Positions 20,208 through 29,218 of a stretch of DNA of 64,000 nucleotides are shown here, piece after piece. The stretch spans positions 62,001 to 126,000 of the forward strand of contig JACRAY010000022.1 of assembly GCA_016213325.1 (NCBI GenBank), written 5' to 3'. The notes below the pieces were generated by a model that had not been told where the DNA came from, did not search any database, and was given only the letters and a program-made list of their open reading frames with translations. The position numbers and the translations under genes are program-made. Every line of letters starts with the position of its first letter. Position 1 is the stretch's first letter. The DNA comes from Burkholderiales bacterium (GTDB lineage Bacteria > Pseudomonadota > Gammaproteobacteria > Burkholderiales > Burkholderiaceae_C).

Positions 20208-21983
20208 TCAGGACGAGCTCGGCAACGCCGCCTCGTCCATTACGACCCCGGCGCCCGCGCGGATTTCCTCGCACAGCGCGACCGTCTGCGGCAGCAGGCG
20301 CTTCAGGTAGAAGCGCGCGGTCGCCAGCTTCGACGCATAGAACGGGTCGCCCGAATCCGCCTTCGTCCGCGTCGCCTCCACTGTCCGCAGCCAGACGTGC
20401 GACAGCGCCAGGTGGCCTGCCAGCCGCAGGTAGGGCACGCTGGCTGCGCCAGCGGCATGCTGGTCTGCGACGGACAGCGCCACCAGCTCCGAGCTGATCT
20501 CGCGCACGCGCCGAGCCAGCTGCAGCACGGGGCCCGCGAACTCCTGCGTTTCCGGTCGCGCGTGCAGCGTCTCTGCATGTGCCATCACCTGGTCGACGAA
20601 TGCGCGCATTCGAATACCACCGTCGGCGATCACCTTGCGGCCCAGCAGGTCCATCGCCTGCACCCCGTTCGTGCCCTCGTACAGGCTGACGATGCGGACG
20701 TCGCGAACGTGCTGCTCGACGCCGCTTTCGCGGATGAAACCGTGCCCGCCGAACACCTGCATTGCGGTGATCGTCGACTCCAGCGCAACGTCGCTGCCCA
20801 CTGCCTTCACGATCGGCGTGAGCAGGGCGACCAGGCTTTCCGCGTCGCGCCGGCGATCCGCGTCGGGGTGCGCATGGCTCACGTCCACCAGCTGCGACGC
20901 CCACAGCGCCAGCGCGCGCAGGCCCTCCACGTTCGCCTTCATCGTCAGCAACATCCGGCGCACGTCGGCGTGCAGCACGATCAGGTCGGCCGGCGCCGTG
21001 GAGCCTGGCGCACGGCCCTGCACGCGCTCGTTGGCGTAGCGCAGCGCCTTCTGCCATGCTGCCTCCATGACGCCGATGGCGGTGATGCCGACCCCCAGCC
21101 GCAGATGGTTCATCTGCACGAACATGCCGGCCAGGCCCTTGTTCGCCTCCCCGACCAACCAGCCAGTTGCGCCATCGAAGTTCATCGTGCAGGTGGCGTT
21201 GGCGTGGATGCCCATCTTGTGCTCGATGGAGCCACACACCACAGCGTTGCGCTCGCGCAGCGTCCCGTCGGCGTTCGGGATGACCTTGGGCACCAGGAAC
21301 AGCGAGATCCCCTTCGTGCCGGGCGGCGCATCGGGCAGCCGGGCCAGCACCAGGTGCACGATGTTCTCGGTGAGGTCATGTTCGCCGCCGGAGATGAAGA
21401 TCTTCGAGCCGGTGATGCGGTAGGTGCCGTCGGGCTGTGGCACGGCGCGGGTGCGCAGCAGGCCCAAGTCCGTGCCGGCCTGCGGCTCCGTCAGGCACAT
21501 TGTGCCGGCCCATTCGCCGCGAGCCATCTTCGGCAGGTACAGGGCCTTCAGTTCCTCCGATGCATTGGCGCGCACGTTCACGTACGTGGCCTGCGACATG
21601 CCGGGGTAGGCGCTGAACGCCATGTTGGCCCCGCCGAAAATCTCGTTCACCGCGTTCTCCACGGCCGTGGGAAAGCCCGATCCACCGTGCTCGGCGCTGC
21701 AGGCGATTGCGCTCCAGCCATTGTCGATGTACTGCCGGTAGGCACCGCGAAAGCCTGCGGGCGTGGTCACCACGCCGTCGCGCAGCTCACAGCCGGCCTC
21801 GTCGCCGCTGGCGTTCAGGGGCGCGATCACGCCTTCGGCGAATTCGCCGGCAGCTGCCAGCACCTGGTCGATGGTGCCGGCATCGAAGTCGCTGCGGCCG
21901 CAGGCCTGCATGACGGTCGAGGTCTCGAGGAGTTCATGCAAGACGAACTGGAAGTCGCGGAGTGGGGCTTGGTAGAGGCTCAT
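20208..21983 (-). CDS. acyl-CoA dehydrogenase (long, FadE-like with C-terminal extension)
   Basis: MSLYQAPLRDFQFVLHELL..., GTMCLTEPQAGTDLGLLRTRA, FGGHGFIRESGVEQHVRDVRIVSLYEGTNGVQAMDLLGRK. Confidence 0.93.
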   Translation of the reverse strand: MSLYQAPLRDFQFVLHELLETSTVMQACGRSDFDAGTIDQVLAAAGEFAEGVIAPLNASGDEAGCELRDGVVTTPAGFRGAYRQYIDNGWSAIACSAEHGGSGFPTAVENAVNEIFGGANMAFSAYPGMSQATYVNVRANASEELKALYLPKMARGEWAGTMCLTEPQAGTDLGLLRTRAVPQPDGTYRITGSKIFISGGEHDLTENIVHLVLARLPDAPPGTKGISLFLVPKVIPNADGTLRERNAVVCGSIEHKMGIHANATCTMNFDGATGWLVGEANKGLAGMFVQMNHLRLGVGITAIGVMEAAWQKALRYANERVQGRAPGSTAPADLIVLHADVRRMLLTMKANVEGLRALALWASQLVDVSHAHPDADRRRDAESLVALLTPIVKAVGSDVALESTITAMQVFGGHGFIRESGVEQHVRDVRIVSLYEGTNGVQAMDLLGRKVIADGGIRMRAFVDQVMAHAETLHARPETQEFAGPVLQLARRVREISSELVALSVADQHAAGAASVPYLRLAGHLALSHVWLRTVEATRTKADSGDPFYASKLATARFYLKRLLPQTVALCEEIRAGAGVVMDEAALPSSS

Positions 21984-22002
21984 GTGCGTTCCCGAAAATT
22001 GA

Positions 22003-23187
22003 TCAAGCAACTTCGAACAGCCCAGCCGCGCCCATGCCGCCGCCGATGCACATCGTGACGACGACATAGCGGGCGCCGCGTCGCTTGCCCTCGAGCAAGG
22101 CGTGGCCGACCAGCCGCGAGCCGGTCATGCCGTAGGGGTGGCCGATGCTGATGCCGCCGCCATTGACATTGAGCCTGGCCGGGTCGATGCCCAGCTGGTC
22201 GCGGCAGTGGACGACTTGGCACGCGTAGGCTTCATTGAGTTCCCACAGGCCGATGTCGTCGATCTTGAGGCCGTGTTTCCCGAGCAGCTTCGGCACAGCG
22301 AACACCGGGCCGATACCCATCTCCTCCGGTGCACAGCCCGCCACGGCGATGCCGCGGTACGTGCCCAGCGGCTTCAGGCCACGCCGCTCCGCCACGGCGC
22401 GTTCCACCAGCACGCAGGCACTCGCGCCGTCGGACAGCTGGCTGGCGTTGCCGGCGGTGATGACGCCGCCCTCGATCACCGGCTTGAGCTGGGCCAGGCC
22501 CTCGAGCGTCGTGTCCGGGCGATTGCCTTCGTCGCGCGAGAGCGTGACCTCGCGGTACGTCACTGCGCCCGTCGCCTTGTCGGTGACGGCCATCGTCGCC
22601 GTGATCGGGACGATCTCCGCATCGAACAGTTTGCGCTCCTGCGCGAGGGCGGTCCGCCGCTGAGATTCGAACGAGTACGCGTCCTGCGCTTCGCGCGTGA
22701 TGCCGTACTTGCGCGACACGAACTCGGCCGTCTCCAGCATCGGCATGTAGACATGGGTGGCGCGCTCCTCCAGTTGCGAATCGGCCTGTTCGGCCACCAG
22801 CCGGAAGAACGCGTTTTGCACCGCGGAGATGTTTTCCTGGCCCCCGCCCACCGTCACGTCCATGCCGTCCACGATGATCTGCTTGGCCGCGATGGCCACG
22901 GCCATCAGGCCCGAGGCGCACTGGCGGTCCACGGTCTGCCCGGGCACGGCCTCGGGAAAGCCGGCCGCAAGCGCAGCCAGCCGGCCGATGTTCGGAGCGG
23001 AGGTGCCGCCCGGCATGGAAGTGCCGACGACCACGTCTTCCACCTCCCCCGGCTCGACGCCCGCGCGCGTCACGGCGTGCTGCAGGACGTGGCCCATCAG
23101 GCTGGGCGACTTCACGTTGTTGAGCGATCCGCGGAAGGCCCGGCCGATGCCGGTGCGCGCGGTGGAAACGATGACGGCTTCTCTCAT
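22003..23187 (-). CDS. acetyl-CoA acyltransferase (thiolase)
   Basis: [71 protein letters not shown]. Confidence 0.95.
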   Translation of the reverse strand: MREAVIVSTARTGIGRAFRGSLNNVKSPSLMGHVLQHAVTRAGVEPGEVEDVVVGTSMPGGTSAPNIGRLAALAAGFPEAVPGQTVDRQCASGLMAVAIAAKQIIVDGMDVTVGGGQENISAVQNAFFRLVAEQADSQLEERATHVYMPMLETAEFVSRKYGITREAQDAYSFESQRRTALAQERKLFDAEIVPITATMAVTDKATGAVTYREVTLSRDEGNRPDTTLEGLAQLKPVIEGGVITAGNASQLSDGASACVLVERAVAERRGLKPLGTYRGIAVAGCAPEEMGIGPVFAVPKLLGKHGLKIDDIGLWELNEAYACQVVHCRDQLGIDPARLNVNGGGISIGHPYGMTGSRLVGHALLEGKRRGARYVVVTMCIGGGMGAAGLFEVA

Positions 23188-23233
23188 GACGGGGTGCTCC
23201 GGTACGGGTAGTTGGGCTAACGATTTATAAATA

Positions 23234-23253
23234 AACGAGCGTTGAGCAAACGA
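23234..23253. promoter_or_regulatory. putative TetR operator (AACGAGCGTT-GAGC-AAACG)
   Basis: Between divergent thiolase and tetR; same pattern at 27294 and 35515. Confidence 0.65.
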
Positions 23254-23303
23254 AGCCTATGTTAAGATTTCCGTACTGTCAACTGGTTTCCCGGAGGAAC
23301 CCC

Positions 23304-23900
23304 ATGCGCTACCCCGCTTCACACAAGGAGGAGACCCGCAAGAAGCTCCTGGCCAGCGCCCGTGCCATCGCCAAGAAGGGCGGCTTCGGCATCACGGGCG
23401 TAGACGAGCTCATGGCCAGCATCGGCCTGACCGGCGGCGCCTTCTACGGCCACTTCCGCAGCAAGGACGACCTGTTCGCCCAGCTGGTGGTGGAGGAGAT
23501 CGCCAACAGCACCGAGATGCTTGCGGGCAACGAAGACTCGCCGCCGGATCACGTGGCCAAGCGCCTGCGCAGCTACCTGAGTTCCGCGCACGCCGCCAAC
23601 CCGGAGACGGGCTGTGTGCTGCCCGCGCTGGGCCCGGAGATCGCGCGCGCCGCGCCGGAAGTCAGGGCCACGGTGGAAGAGGGCCTGAAGCAACTGCAGA
23701 AGAGCTGGTCGGGCCGCATCGGCAACCCCGACGCGGCCTGGGCGCTGATCGCCCAGTGCGTGGGCGCGCTCGTGCTGGCGCGCTGCGTGGAGACCGAGCG
23801 CACTCGCAAGGACATCCTGGCTTCCAGTCGCCGCTTCATCGACGAGACGCACGCGCTGGACACCGCGCCGGCCGTGGGCCGCAAGCGCAGCGCGGAGTGA
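23304..23900 (+). CDS. TetR/AcrR family transcriptional regulator
   Basis: MRYPASHKEETRKKLLASARAIAKKGGFGITGVDELMASIGLTGGAFYGHFRSKDDLFAQLV. Confidence 0.93.
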   Translation: MRYPASHKEETRKKLLASARAIAKKGGFGITGVDELMASIGLTGGAFYGHFRSKDDLFAQLVVEEIANSTEMLAGNEDSPPDHVAKRLRSYLSSAHAANPETGCVLPALGPEIARAAPEVRATVEEGLKQLQKSWSGRIGNPDAAWALIAQCVGALVLARCVETERTRKDILASSRRFIDETHALDTAPAVGRKRSAE

Positions 23901-23902
23901 CC

Positions 23903-24334
23903 GTGCCTGCGCGCGCCGACGAGTGTGCGTACGTGAAGCTGCGCCGGCTCACGCGCTGCGTGGCGCAGCAGTTCGACGCCCAGCTCGCCCCTGCCGGCGT
24001 GAAGACGACGCAGCTGGTGCTGCTGTCCGAAGTGGCGCGGCTGCAGCCGGTGCGCCCCGGTGAACTGGCGCAAGGCATGGGCCTCGACCCCTCCACGCTC
24101 ACGCGCAACCTGCGCCCGCTGCTTGCGGCGGGCTGGGTCGAGCTGGGCGCCGGCGTGGACGCTCGCAGCCGCACGATCCGCATCACCGCAGCGGGCCGCG
24201 CCAAGCAGGAGCAGGCCCAACGCCACCTGCGCATCGCGCAGCGGGCGCTGGACCAGCGGCTCGGTACCCGACGGCTGGCGGAGCTGAAGCTGCTGATGGA
24301 CGAGTCCTTTGACATCCTGGCGGCGGCGGCATGA
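23903..24334 (+). CDS. MarR-family winged-helix regulator
   Basis: LTRCVAQQFDAQLAPAGVKTTQLVLLSEVARLQPVRPGELAQGMGLDPSTLTRNLRPLLAAGWVE; GTG start assumed. Confidence 0.85.
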   Translation: MPARADECAYVKLRRLTRCVAQQFDAQLAPAGVKTTQLVLLSEVARLQPVRPGELAQGMGLDPSTLTRNLRPLLAAGWVELGAGVDARSRTIRITAAGRAKQEQAQRHLRIAQRALDQRLGTRRLAELKLLMDESFDILAAAA

Positions 24335-25005
24335 AAGACGCGGCGCGCGTCCGGGTCACGCGCGATGTGTTACTCGACGAAGCGTTCGTGACGCGCCTGT
24401 ATGCTCAGCTGCCGGCCGGCGCGCATCTGCGCACGGCCGGCGAGCTGGAAGCATCGATCGATTCCATGCTGGCCGGTCACGCGGAGGGCGAGGCCGTGCA
24501 CGTCTTCGCCTACGGCTCGCTGATGTGGAACCCTGCCTTCGACCATGCGGGCACACGACCTGCCACCGTCCACGGTTGGCATCGCAGCTTCTGCCTGCGC
24601 TCGATCATCGGCCGCGGCTCGCCGGAGCAACCGGGGTTGATGCTGGCGCTGGACCGCGGTGGGGCCTGCCATGGGGTGCTGCTGTGCATCGAGGCCCAGA
24701 AGGCGCGCGACGAGCTGCGGGTGCTCTGGCGGCGCGAGATGATGACCGGAATCTACGACGCGCGGTGGGTCAAGGCACGTGCCGGCGGAATGGCCGTGCG
24801 CGCGATCACCTTCACCGCCAACCGCGCCCACACCCGCTATGTCCGCGGCCTCGCCGTGGAAGAGATGGCCCGCATGATCAATTGCGGCGCGGGCGCCCTC
24901 GGGTCAAGCCGCGAGTATTTCGACTCGGTGCTGGACCACCTGGCGGCGCTGGGCGTGCGGGATGCGGGGATGGAGCGGTTGCGGGTGGCGGCGGGGAGGC
25001 GCTGA
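24331..25005 (+). CDS. gamma-glutamylcyclotransferase (ChaC-like)
   Basis: VHVFAYGSLMWNPAFDHAGTRPATVHGWHRSFCLRSIIGRG; ATGA overlap with MarR stop. Confidence 0.9.
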   Translation: MKDAARVRVTRDVLLDEAFVTRLYAQLPAGAHLRTAGELEASIDSMLAGHAEGEAVHVFAYGSLMWNPAFDHAGTRPATVHGWHRSFCLRSIIGRGSPEQPGLMLALDRGGACHGVLLCIEAQKARDELRVLWRREMMTGIYDARWVKARAGGMAVRAITFTANRAHTRYVRGLAVEEMARMINCGAGALGSSREYFDSVLDHLAALGVRDAGMERLRVAAGRR

Positions 25006-25025
25006 TCCTCCCCCCAGGGTCCAGC

Positions 25026-26663
25026 TCAGGCAGCCGCTACCGGCACCCGCAGCTCCTTGCGCAGGATCTTGCCCACGGTGGACTTCGGCAGCGCTTCCAG
25101 GAAAGTCACGTGACGCGGCACCTTGTACCCCGTCAGGTTCTTGCGGCAGTGCGCCATGATGTCCTGTTCGTCGACCGCTTCCGAGCGCCTCACCACGAAC
25201 AGATGCGGGACCTCACCGGAGCGCTCATCGGGCACGCCGATGCACGCGCACTCCAGCACGCCCGGGTGCAGCGCCGCTACGCCCTCGATCTCGTTGGGGT
25301 ACACATTGAAGCCCGACACCAGGATCATGTCCTTCTTGCGGTCGACGATGCGCATCAGGCCCTGGGCATCCATCGTCACCACGTCGCCGGTGCGGAACCA
25401 ACCGTCCGCGGTAAACACCTTGCGCGTTTCGTCGTCGCGTTTCCAATAACCGGCGAAGACCTGCGGGCCTTTGATGAGCAGTTCGCCCGGCGTGCCGAGC
25501 GGCACCGGGTCGCCCGCGTCGTCGACGATCAGGACGTCGGTGGACGGTACCGGGATGCCGATTGCGCCGTTGCAGCCGGGGGCGTTGAAGGTGGCGCTGG
25601 GTGAGGTCTCGGTCAGGCCATACGCCTCCGTGATGGGCGGGCCGCCTGCCTGCTCCCACTTGCGGGCCACGGCTTCCTGGATCGAAGCGCCGGCGCCGAT
25701 CACGAGGCGGCAGCGCGAGAAGTCGAGCTGCGCCAGGTCCGGCATGTTCACCATGCCGTTGAACATCGTGTTCACGCCGATCAGCATGTCGAACGGCTCC
25801 CGGCGCAGCTCGGCGCATAGCCCTTGCACGTCCCTCGGGTTCGCCACGAGCCGGTTGTGTCCCCCGGTTGTGAGCGCCATGAGCGCGATCCCTAGCGGGA
25901 AGATGTGGTACAGCGGCAGCGGCGTGACAAGTTCCAGCTCGCCCAGGTCGAGCAGCAGGCCGAGCCAGGATTGCATCTGCAGCAGGCTGGCGAGCACGCT
26001 GCGGTGCGTGAGGCAGGCGCCCTTCGACACGCCGGTGGTCCCGCCGGTGTACTGCAGGAACGCAAGGTCGCCGGGGCGCACGTGGGGCCGGGTGAACGTC
26101 GCCTTTCGCGCCATCGCCTCGTGCAGCGGCACCGGCCGGGTTTCGGGGCTGGGCAGGCGCGCCGGGTTCGCCTCGGCGGGAGCGAGCAGCGCCTGCTTCA
26201 CCGACTGCATCGGCACGGTGACCACGTTCCGCACTTCCGTGCGTTCCAGCACTTCCGCGACCAGCGCGGTGAAGGGGTCGGCCACCAGCAGGGCGGCCGC
26301 GCCGGCATCGGCCAGCTGGTACTCGGCCTCGCGGGCCGTGTAGAGCGGGTTGACCGTGACGCCCACGAACCCCGCCCGGATGATGGCAGCCAGGGCGACC
26401 GGGTAGAGCAGGTGGTTGGGCAGCAGCAGTGCGACACGGTCACCCTGCCGCAGGCCGGCCGCCTGCAGGTACGCAACGAGGCGCGCTGACGCGACGTCGA
26501 CCTCCGCAAACGTCAGGGACTCGCCGTTGCACGTGACGGCCGTGCGGCCTGCATGCCGCGCGAAGGTGCCTTCGAGCGCCGTGAGGAGGGTGTCGCCTTC
26601 GCCCATCGCCAGCTCACGGGCCATCCCGGCAGGGTAGGAAGCGTGCCAGATGCGTTGTTCCAT
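25026..26663 (-). CDS. long-chain-fatty-acid--CoA ligase
   Basis: MEQRIWHASYPAGMARELAMGEGDTLL..., LQYTGGTTGVSKGACLTH, AYGLTETSPSA, GWFRTGDVVTMDAQGLMRIVDRKKDMILVSGFNVYPNEIE, PKSTVGKILRKELR. Confidence 0.93.
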   Translation of the reverse strand: MEQRIWHASYPAGMARELAMGEGDTLLTALEGTFARHAGRTAVTCNGESLTFAEVDVASARLVAYLQAAGLRQGDRVALLLPNHLLYPVALAAIIRAGFVGVTVNPLYTAREAEYQLADAGAAALLVADPFTALVAEVLERTEVRNVVTVPMQSVKQALLAPAEANPARLPSPETRPVPLHEAMARKATFTRPHVRPGDLAFLQYTGGTTGVSKGACLTHRSVLASLLQMQSWLGLLLDLGELELVTPLPLYHIFPLGIALMALTTGGHNRLVANPRDVQGLCAELRREPFDMLIGVNTMFNGMVNMPDLAQLDFSRCRLVIGAGASIQEAVARKWEQAGGPPITEAYGLTETSPSATFNAPGCNGAIGIPVPSTDVLIVDDAGDPVPLGTPGELLIKGPQVFAGYWKRDDETRKVFTADGWFRTGDVVTMDAQGLMRIVDRKKDMILVSGFNVYPNEIEGVAALHPGVLECACIGVPDERSGEVPHLFVVRRSEAVDEQDIMAHCRKNLTGYKVPRHVTFLEALPKSTVGKILRKELRVPVAAA

Positions 26664-26683
26664 GTTGTCTCCTCTTCGGGGGT

Positions 26684-27277
26684 TCAGGCAGCCAGCGCTT
26701 CGCGCACGAAGTCCATCCGGTCCTGGCCGAAGAACATCTCGTCGCCCACGAAGATCGTCGGTGCCCCGAACACGCCGCGCTGCACCGCCTCCTCGGTCGT
26801 CGCCTTGAGCGCGGCCTTTGTCGCGGGGTCCTGCGTGAGCCGGTCGATCTCGGCGGGGTCGAAGCCGCCACCCGCCAGTACGTCGGCGGTGAGCTGCGGC
26901 TGGTTCAGGTCGAGCGCATCGATCCACAAGCCCTTGAACACGCAGGCCAGCAGTTGCTGCAGCCGCTCGGGCTGGTGCAACTGCACGCCCGTCACGGCGC
27001 GCATCAGGAACAGCGTGATGATGGGGAAGTGCGGGTTGCTCTTCAGCGGCACGCCGTAGCGGCGCGCGTGGCGTTCGTAGTCCATGTTGGTGTAGCGGCC
27101 CTTGACGGGGATCGTTGCGGGCGAGGCATTGCCCGTCGCCTGGTACACGCCGCCGAGCAGCATGGGTCGGTACAGCAGGTCGGCCTGGTACTGGCCGCAC
27201 AGGCCGGGCAGCTGGGTCCAGGCCAGGTAGGACGCCGGGCTGCCGACGTCGAAGAAGAAGTGGACGGATTTGCGCAT
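26684..27277 (-). CDS. 2-hydroxychromene-2-carboxylate isomerase/DsbA-family oxidoreductase
   Basis: VHFFFDVGSPASYLAWTQLPGL..., VFGAPTIFVGDEMFFGQDRMDFV. Confidence 0.9.
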   Translation of the reverse strand: MRKSVHFFFDVGSPASYLAWTQLPGLCGQYQADLLYRPMLLGGVYQATGNASPATIPVKGRYTNMDYERHARRYGVPLKSNPHFPIITLFLMRAVTGVQLHQPERLQQLLACVFKGLWIDALDLNQPQLTADVLAGGGFDPAEIDRLTQDPATKAALKATTEEAVQRGVFGAPTIFVGDEMFFGQDRMDFVREALAA

Positions 27278-27293
27278 GGATCACCTTTCAATA

Positions 27294-27313
27294 AACGTAC
27301 GTTAGGTAAACGT
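27294..27313. promoter_or_regulatory. putative TetR operator (AACGTACGTT-AGGT-AAACG)
   Basis: Upstream of DsbA-family gene; perfect 10-bp palindrome plus third half-site. Confidence 0.65.
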
Positions 27314-27406
27314 AAGCTAATCCATGAAGAGGAGGCTGTCAACCGGAATTTTCTTTTCCAGATTTATTGACAAACTATCGTTCAATGATTATCGTCCCCT
27401 CCATTG

Positions 27407-27422
27407 TCGAACGACCGTTCGA
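27407..27422. promoter_or_regulatory. putative TetR operator (TCGAACGACCGTTCGA inverted repeat)
   Basis: 7-bp arms, immediately upstream of SDR 27438. Confidence 0.6.
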
Positions 27423-27437
27423 TAAAGGAGAGACTCC

Positions 27438-28178
27438 ATGGACAAATCAGGCGGGCCGCCCCGGGTAGCCCTCGTCATCGGTGCCGGCGATTCGACCGGC
27501 AGCGCCATCGCCGCGCGGTTCGCCCGCGAGGGCTACATCGCGTGCCTCACGCGCCGCTCGGCCGACAAGCTGCAGCCGGCGCTCGAGCGCATCCGCGCCG
27601 CCGGGGGCCAGGCCTTCGGCTACGGCAGCGACGCGCGCAAGGAGGAAGATGTGGTGGCCCTCATCGACCAGGTCGAGAAGGAGCACGGCCCCATCGAGGT
27701 GCTGGTGTTCAACATCGGTGCCAACGTGCCCAGCAGCATCCTGGAGGAGACGGGCCGCAAGTACTTCAAGGTCTGGGAGATGGCCACCTTCAGCGGCTTC
27801 CTGAATGCCCGCGAGGTGGCGCGCCGCATGGTCACCCGCGGCCGCGGCACGATCCTGTTCACCGGCGCGACGGCCGGCATCCGGGGCTCCGCCAACTTCG
27901 CGGCCTTCGCCGGCGCGAAGCATGCGCTGCGCGCGCTCGCCCAGAGCATGGCGCGCGAACTCGGGCCGCGGAACATCCACGTGGCGCACGTCGTGGTGGA
28001 TGGCGCGATCGACACCGACTTCATCCGCTCCAACTTCCCGGATCGCTACGCGCTGAAGGAGCAGGACGGCATCCTGAACCCGGAACACATCGCGGAGAAC
28101 TACTGGTACCTGCACACGCAGCCGCGCGACGCCTGGACCTTCGAGATGGACCTGCGCCCCTACATGGAAACCTGGTGA
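27438..28178 (+). CDS. SDR family oxidoreductase
   Basis: RVALVIGAGDSTGSAIAARFAREGYIACLTRR, GATAGIRGSANFAAFAGAKHALRALAQSMARELGPRNIHVAHVVVDGAIDTDF. Confidence 0.9.
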   Translation: MDKSGGPPRVALVIGAGDSTGSAIAARFAREGYIACLTRRSADKLQPALERIRAAGGQAFGYGSDARKEEDVVALIDQVEKEHGPIEVLVFNIGANVPSSILEETGRKYFKVWEMATFSGFLNAREVARRMVTRGRGTILFTGATAGIRGSANFAAFAGAKHALRALAQSMARELGPRNIHVAHVVVDGAIDTDFIRSNFPDRYALKEQDGILNPEHIAENYWYLHTQPRDAWTFEMDLRPYMETW

Positions 28179-28185
28179 GCAACAG

Positions 28186-29172
28186 ATGAAAACACGAATC
28201 ACTGAACTGTTCGGCATCCGCCACCCGATTATCCAGGGCGGCATGCACTACGTGGGCTTTGCCGAGCTGGCTGCCGCCGTCTCGAACGCGGGCGCGCTGG
28301 GCATCATCACGGCATTGACGCAGAAGACGCCCGAATTGCTGGCGCGCGAGATTCGCCGCTGCCGCGACATGACAGACCAGCCCTTCGGCGTGAATCTCAC
28401 GTTCCTGCCCACGCTCGCCTCGCCGCCTTATCCCGAGTATATCCAGGCCATCGCCGAGGGCGGCGTGCGCATCGTGGAGACGGCGGGCCGCAGCCCCGAG
28501 GCCTACATGCCGGCGCTCAAGAAGGCAGGCATCAAGGTGATCCACAAGTGCACCTCGGTGCGGCACTCGTTGAAAGCCGAGTCCATCGGCTGCGACGCAG
28601 TGAGCGTCGACGGCTTCGAGTGCGGCGGCCACCCGGGCGAGGACGACATTCCCAACATGATCCTGCTCCCGCGCGCAGCCGACGAACTGAAGATCCCGTT
28701 CGTGGCTTCGGGCGGCATGGCCGATGGCCGCAGCCTGGTGGCGGCGCTCGCGCTCGGCGCCGACGGCATCAACATGGGCACGCGCTTCGTCGCCACCCAG
28801 GAAGCGCCGGTGCACCAGAATGTCAAGGACGCGATCGTGGCCGCGACCGAGCTCGACACGCGGCTTGTGATGCGCGGGCTGCGCAACACGGAGCGCGTGC
28901 TGACCAACTCCGCCGTGGAGCAGCTGATCGAAATCGAGAAGGCCAGGGGCGCCAACCTTAAGTTCGACGACATCCTGGACAAGGTGGCAGGCGTCTATCC
29001 GCGCGTGATGGTGGAGGGCGACATGGACGCCGGGGCCTGGAGCTGCGGCATGGTGGCCGGGTTGATCCGCGACATTCCGTCGGTGGCCGAACTGGTGGAC
29101 CGGATCATGGACGAGGCTGACCAGCTGGTGGCGCGGCGGTTGAGCGGCATGCTCGAAACGGTCGCCGCGTAG
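28186..29172 (+). CDS. NAD(P)H-dependent flavin oxidoreductase (nitronate monooxygenase family)
   Basis: FGIRHPIIQGGMHYVGFAELAAAVSNAGALGIITALTQ, VDGFECGGHPGEDD, VASGGMADGRSLVAALALGADGINMGTRF. Confidence 0.92.
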   Translation: MKTRITELFGIRHPIIQGGMHYVGFAELAAAVSNAGALGIITALTQKTPELLAREIRRCRDMTDQPFGVNLTFLPTLASPPYPEYIQAIAEGGVRIVETAGRSPEAYMPALKKAGIKVIHKCTSVRHSLKAESIGCDAVSVDGFECGGHPGEDDIPNMILLPRAADELKIPFVASGGMADGRSLVAALALGADGINMGTRFVATQEAPVHQNVKDAIVAATELDTRLVMRGLRNTERVLTNSAVEQLIEIEKARGANLKFDDILDKVAGVYPRVMVEGDMDAGAWSCGMVAGLIRDIPSVAELVDRIMDEADQLVARRLSGMLETVAA

Positions 29173-29218
29173 ATCGGTGCCGGGGTACTGCGAAGCGGCA
29201 CCCCGGCTTCCGGATCAC

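Noticed and set aside
20187-22058. 623-aa plus-strand ORF antisense to acyl-CoA dehydrogenase
   Set aside because: Low-complexity His/Arg/Val-rich translation typical of the antisense frame of a high-GC gene; the minus-strand product is a clear FadE-like protein.
26664-27284. N-terminal extension of the FadD ORF to 27284
   Set aside because: The extension is an alternative frame of the DsbA/HCCA-isomerase-like gene; real FadD start is MEQRIW at 26663.
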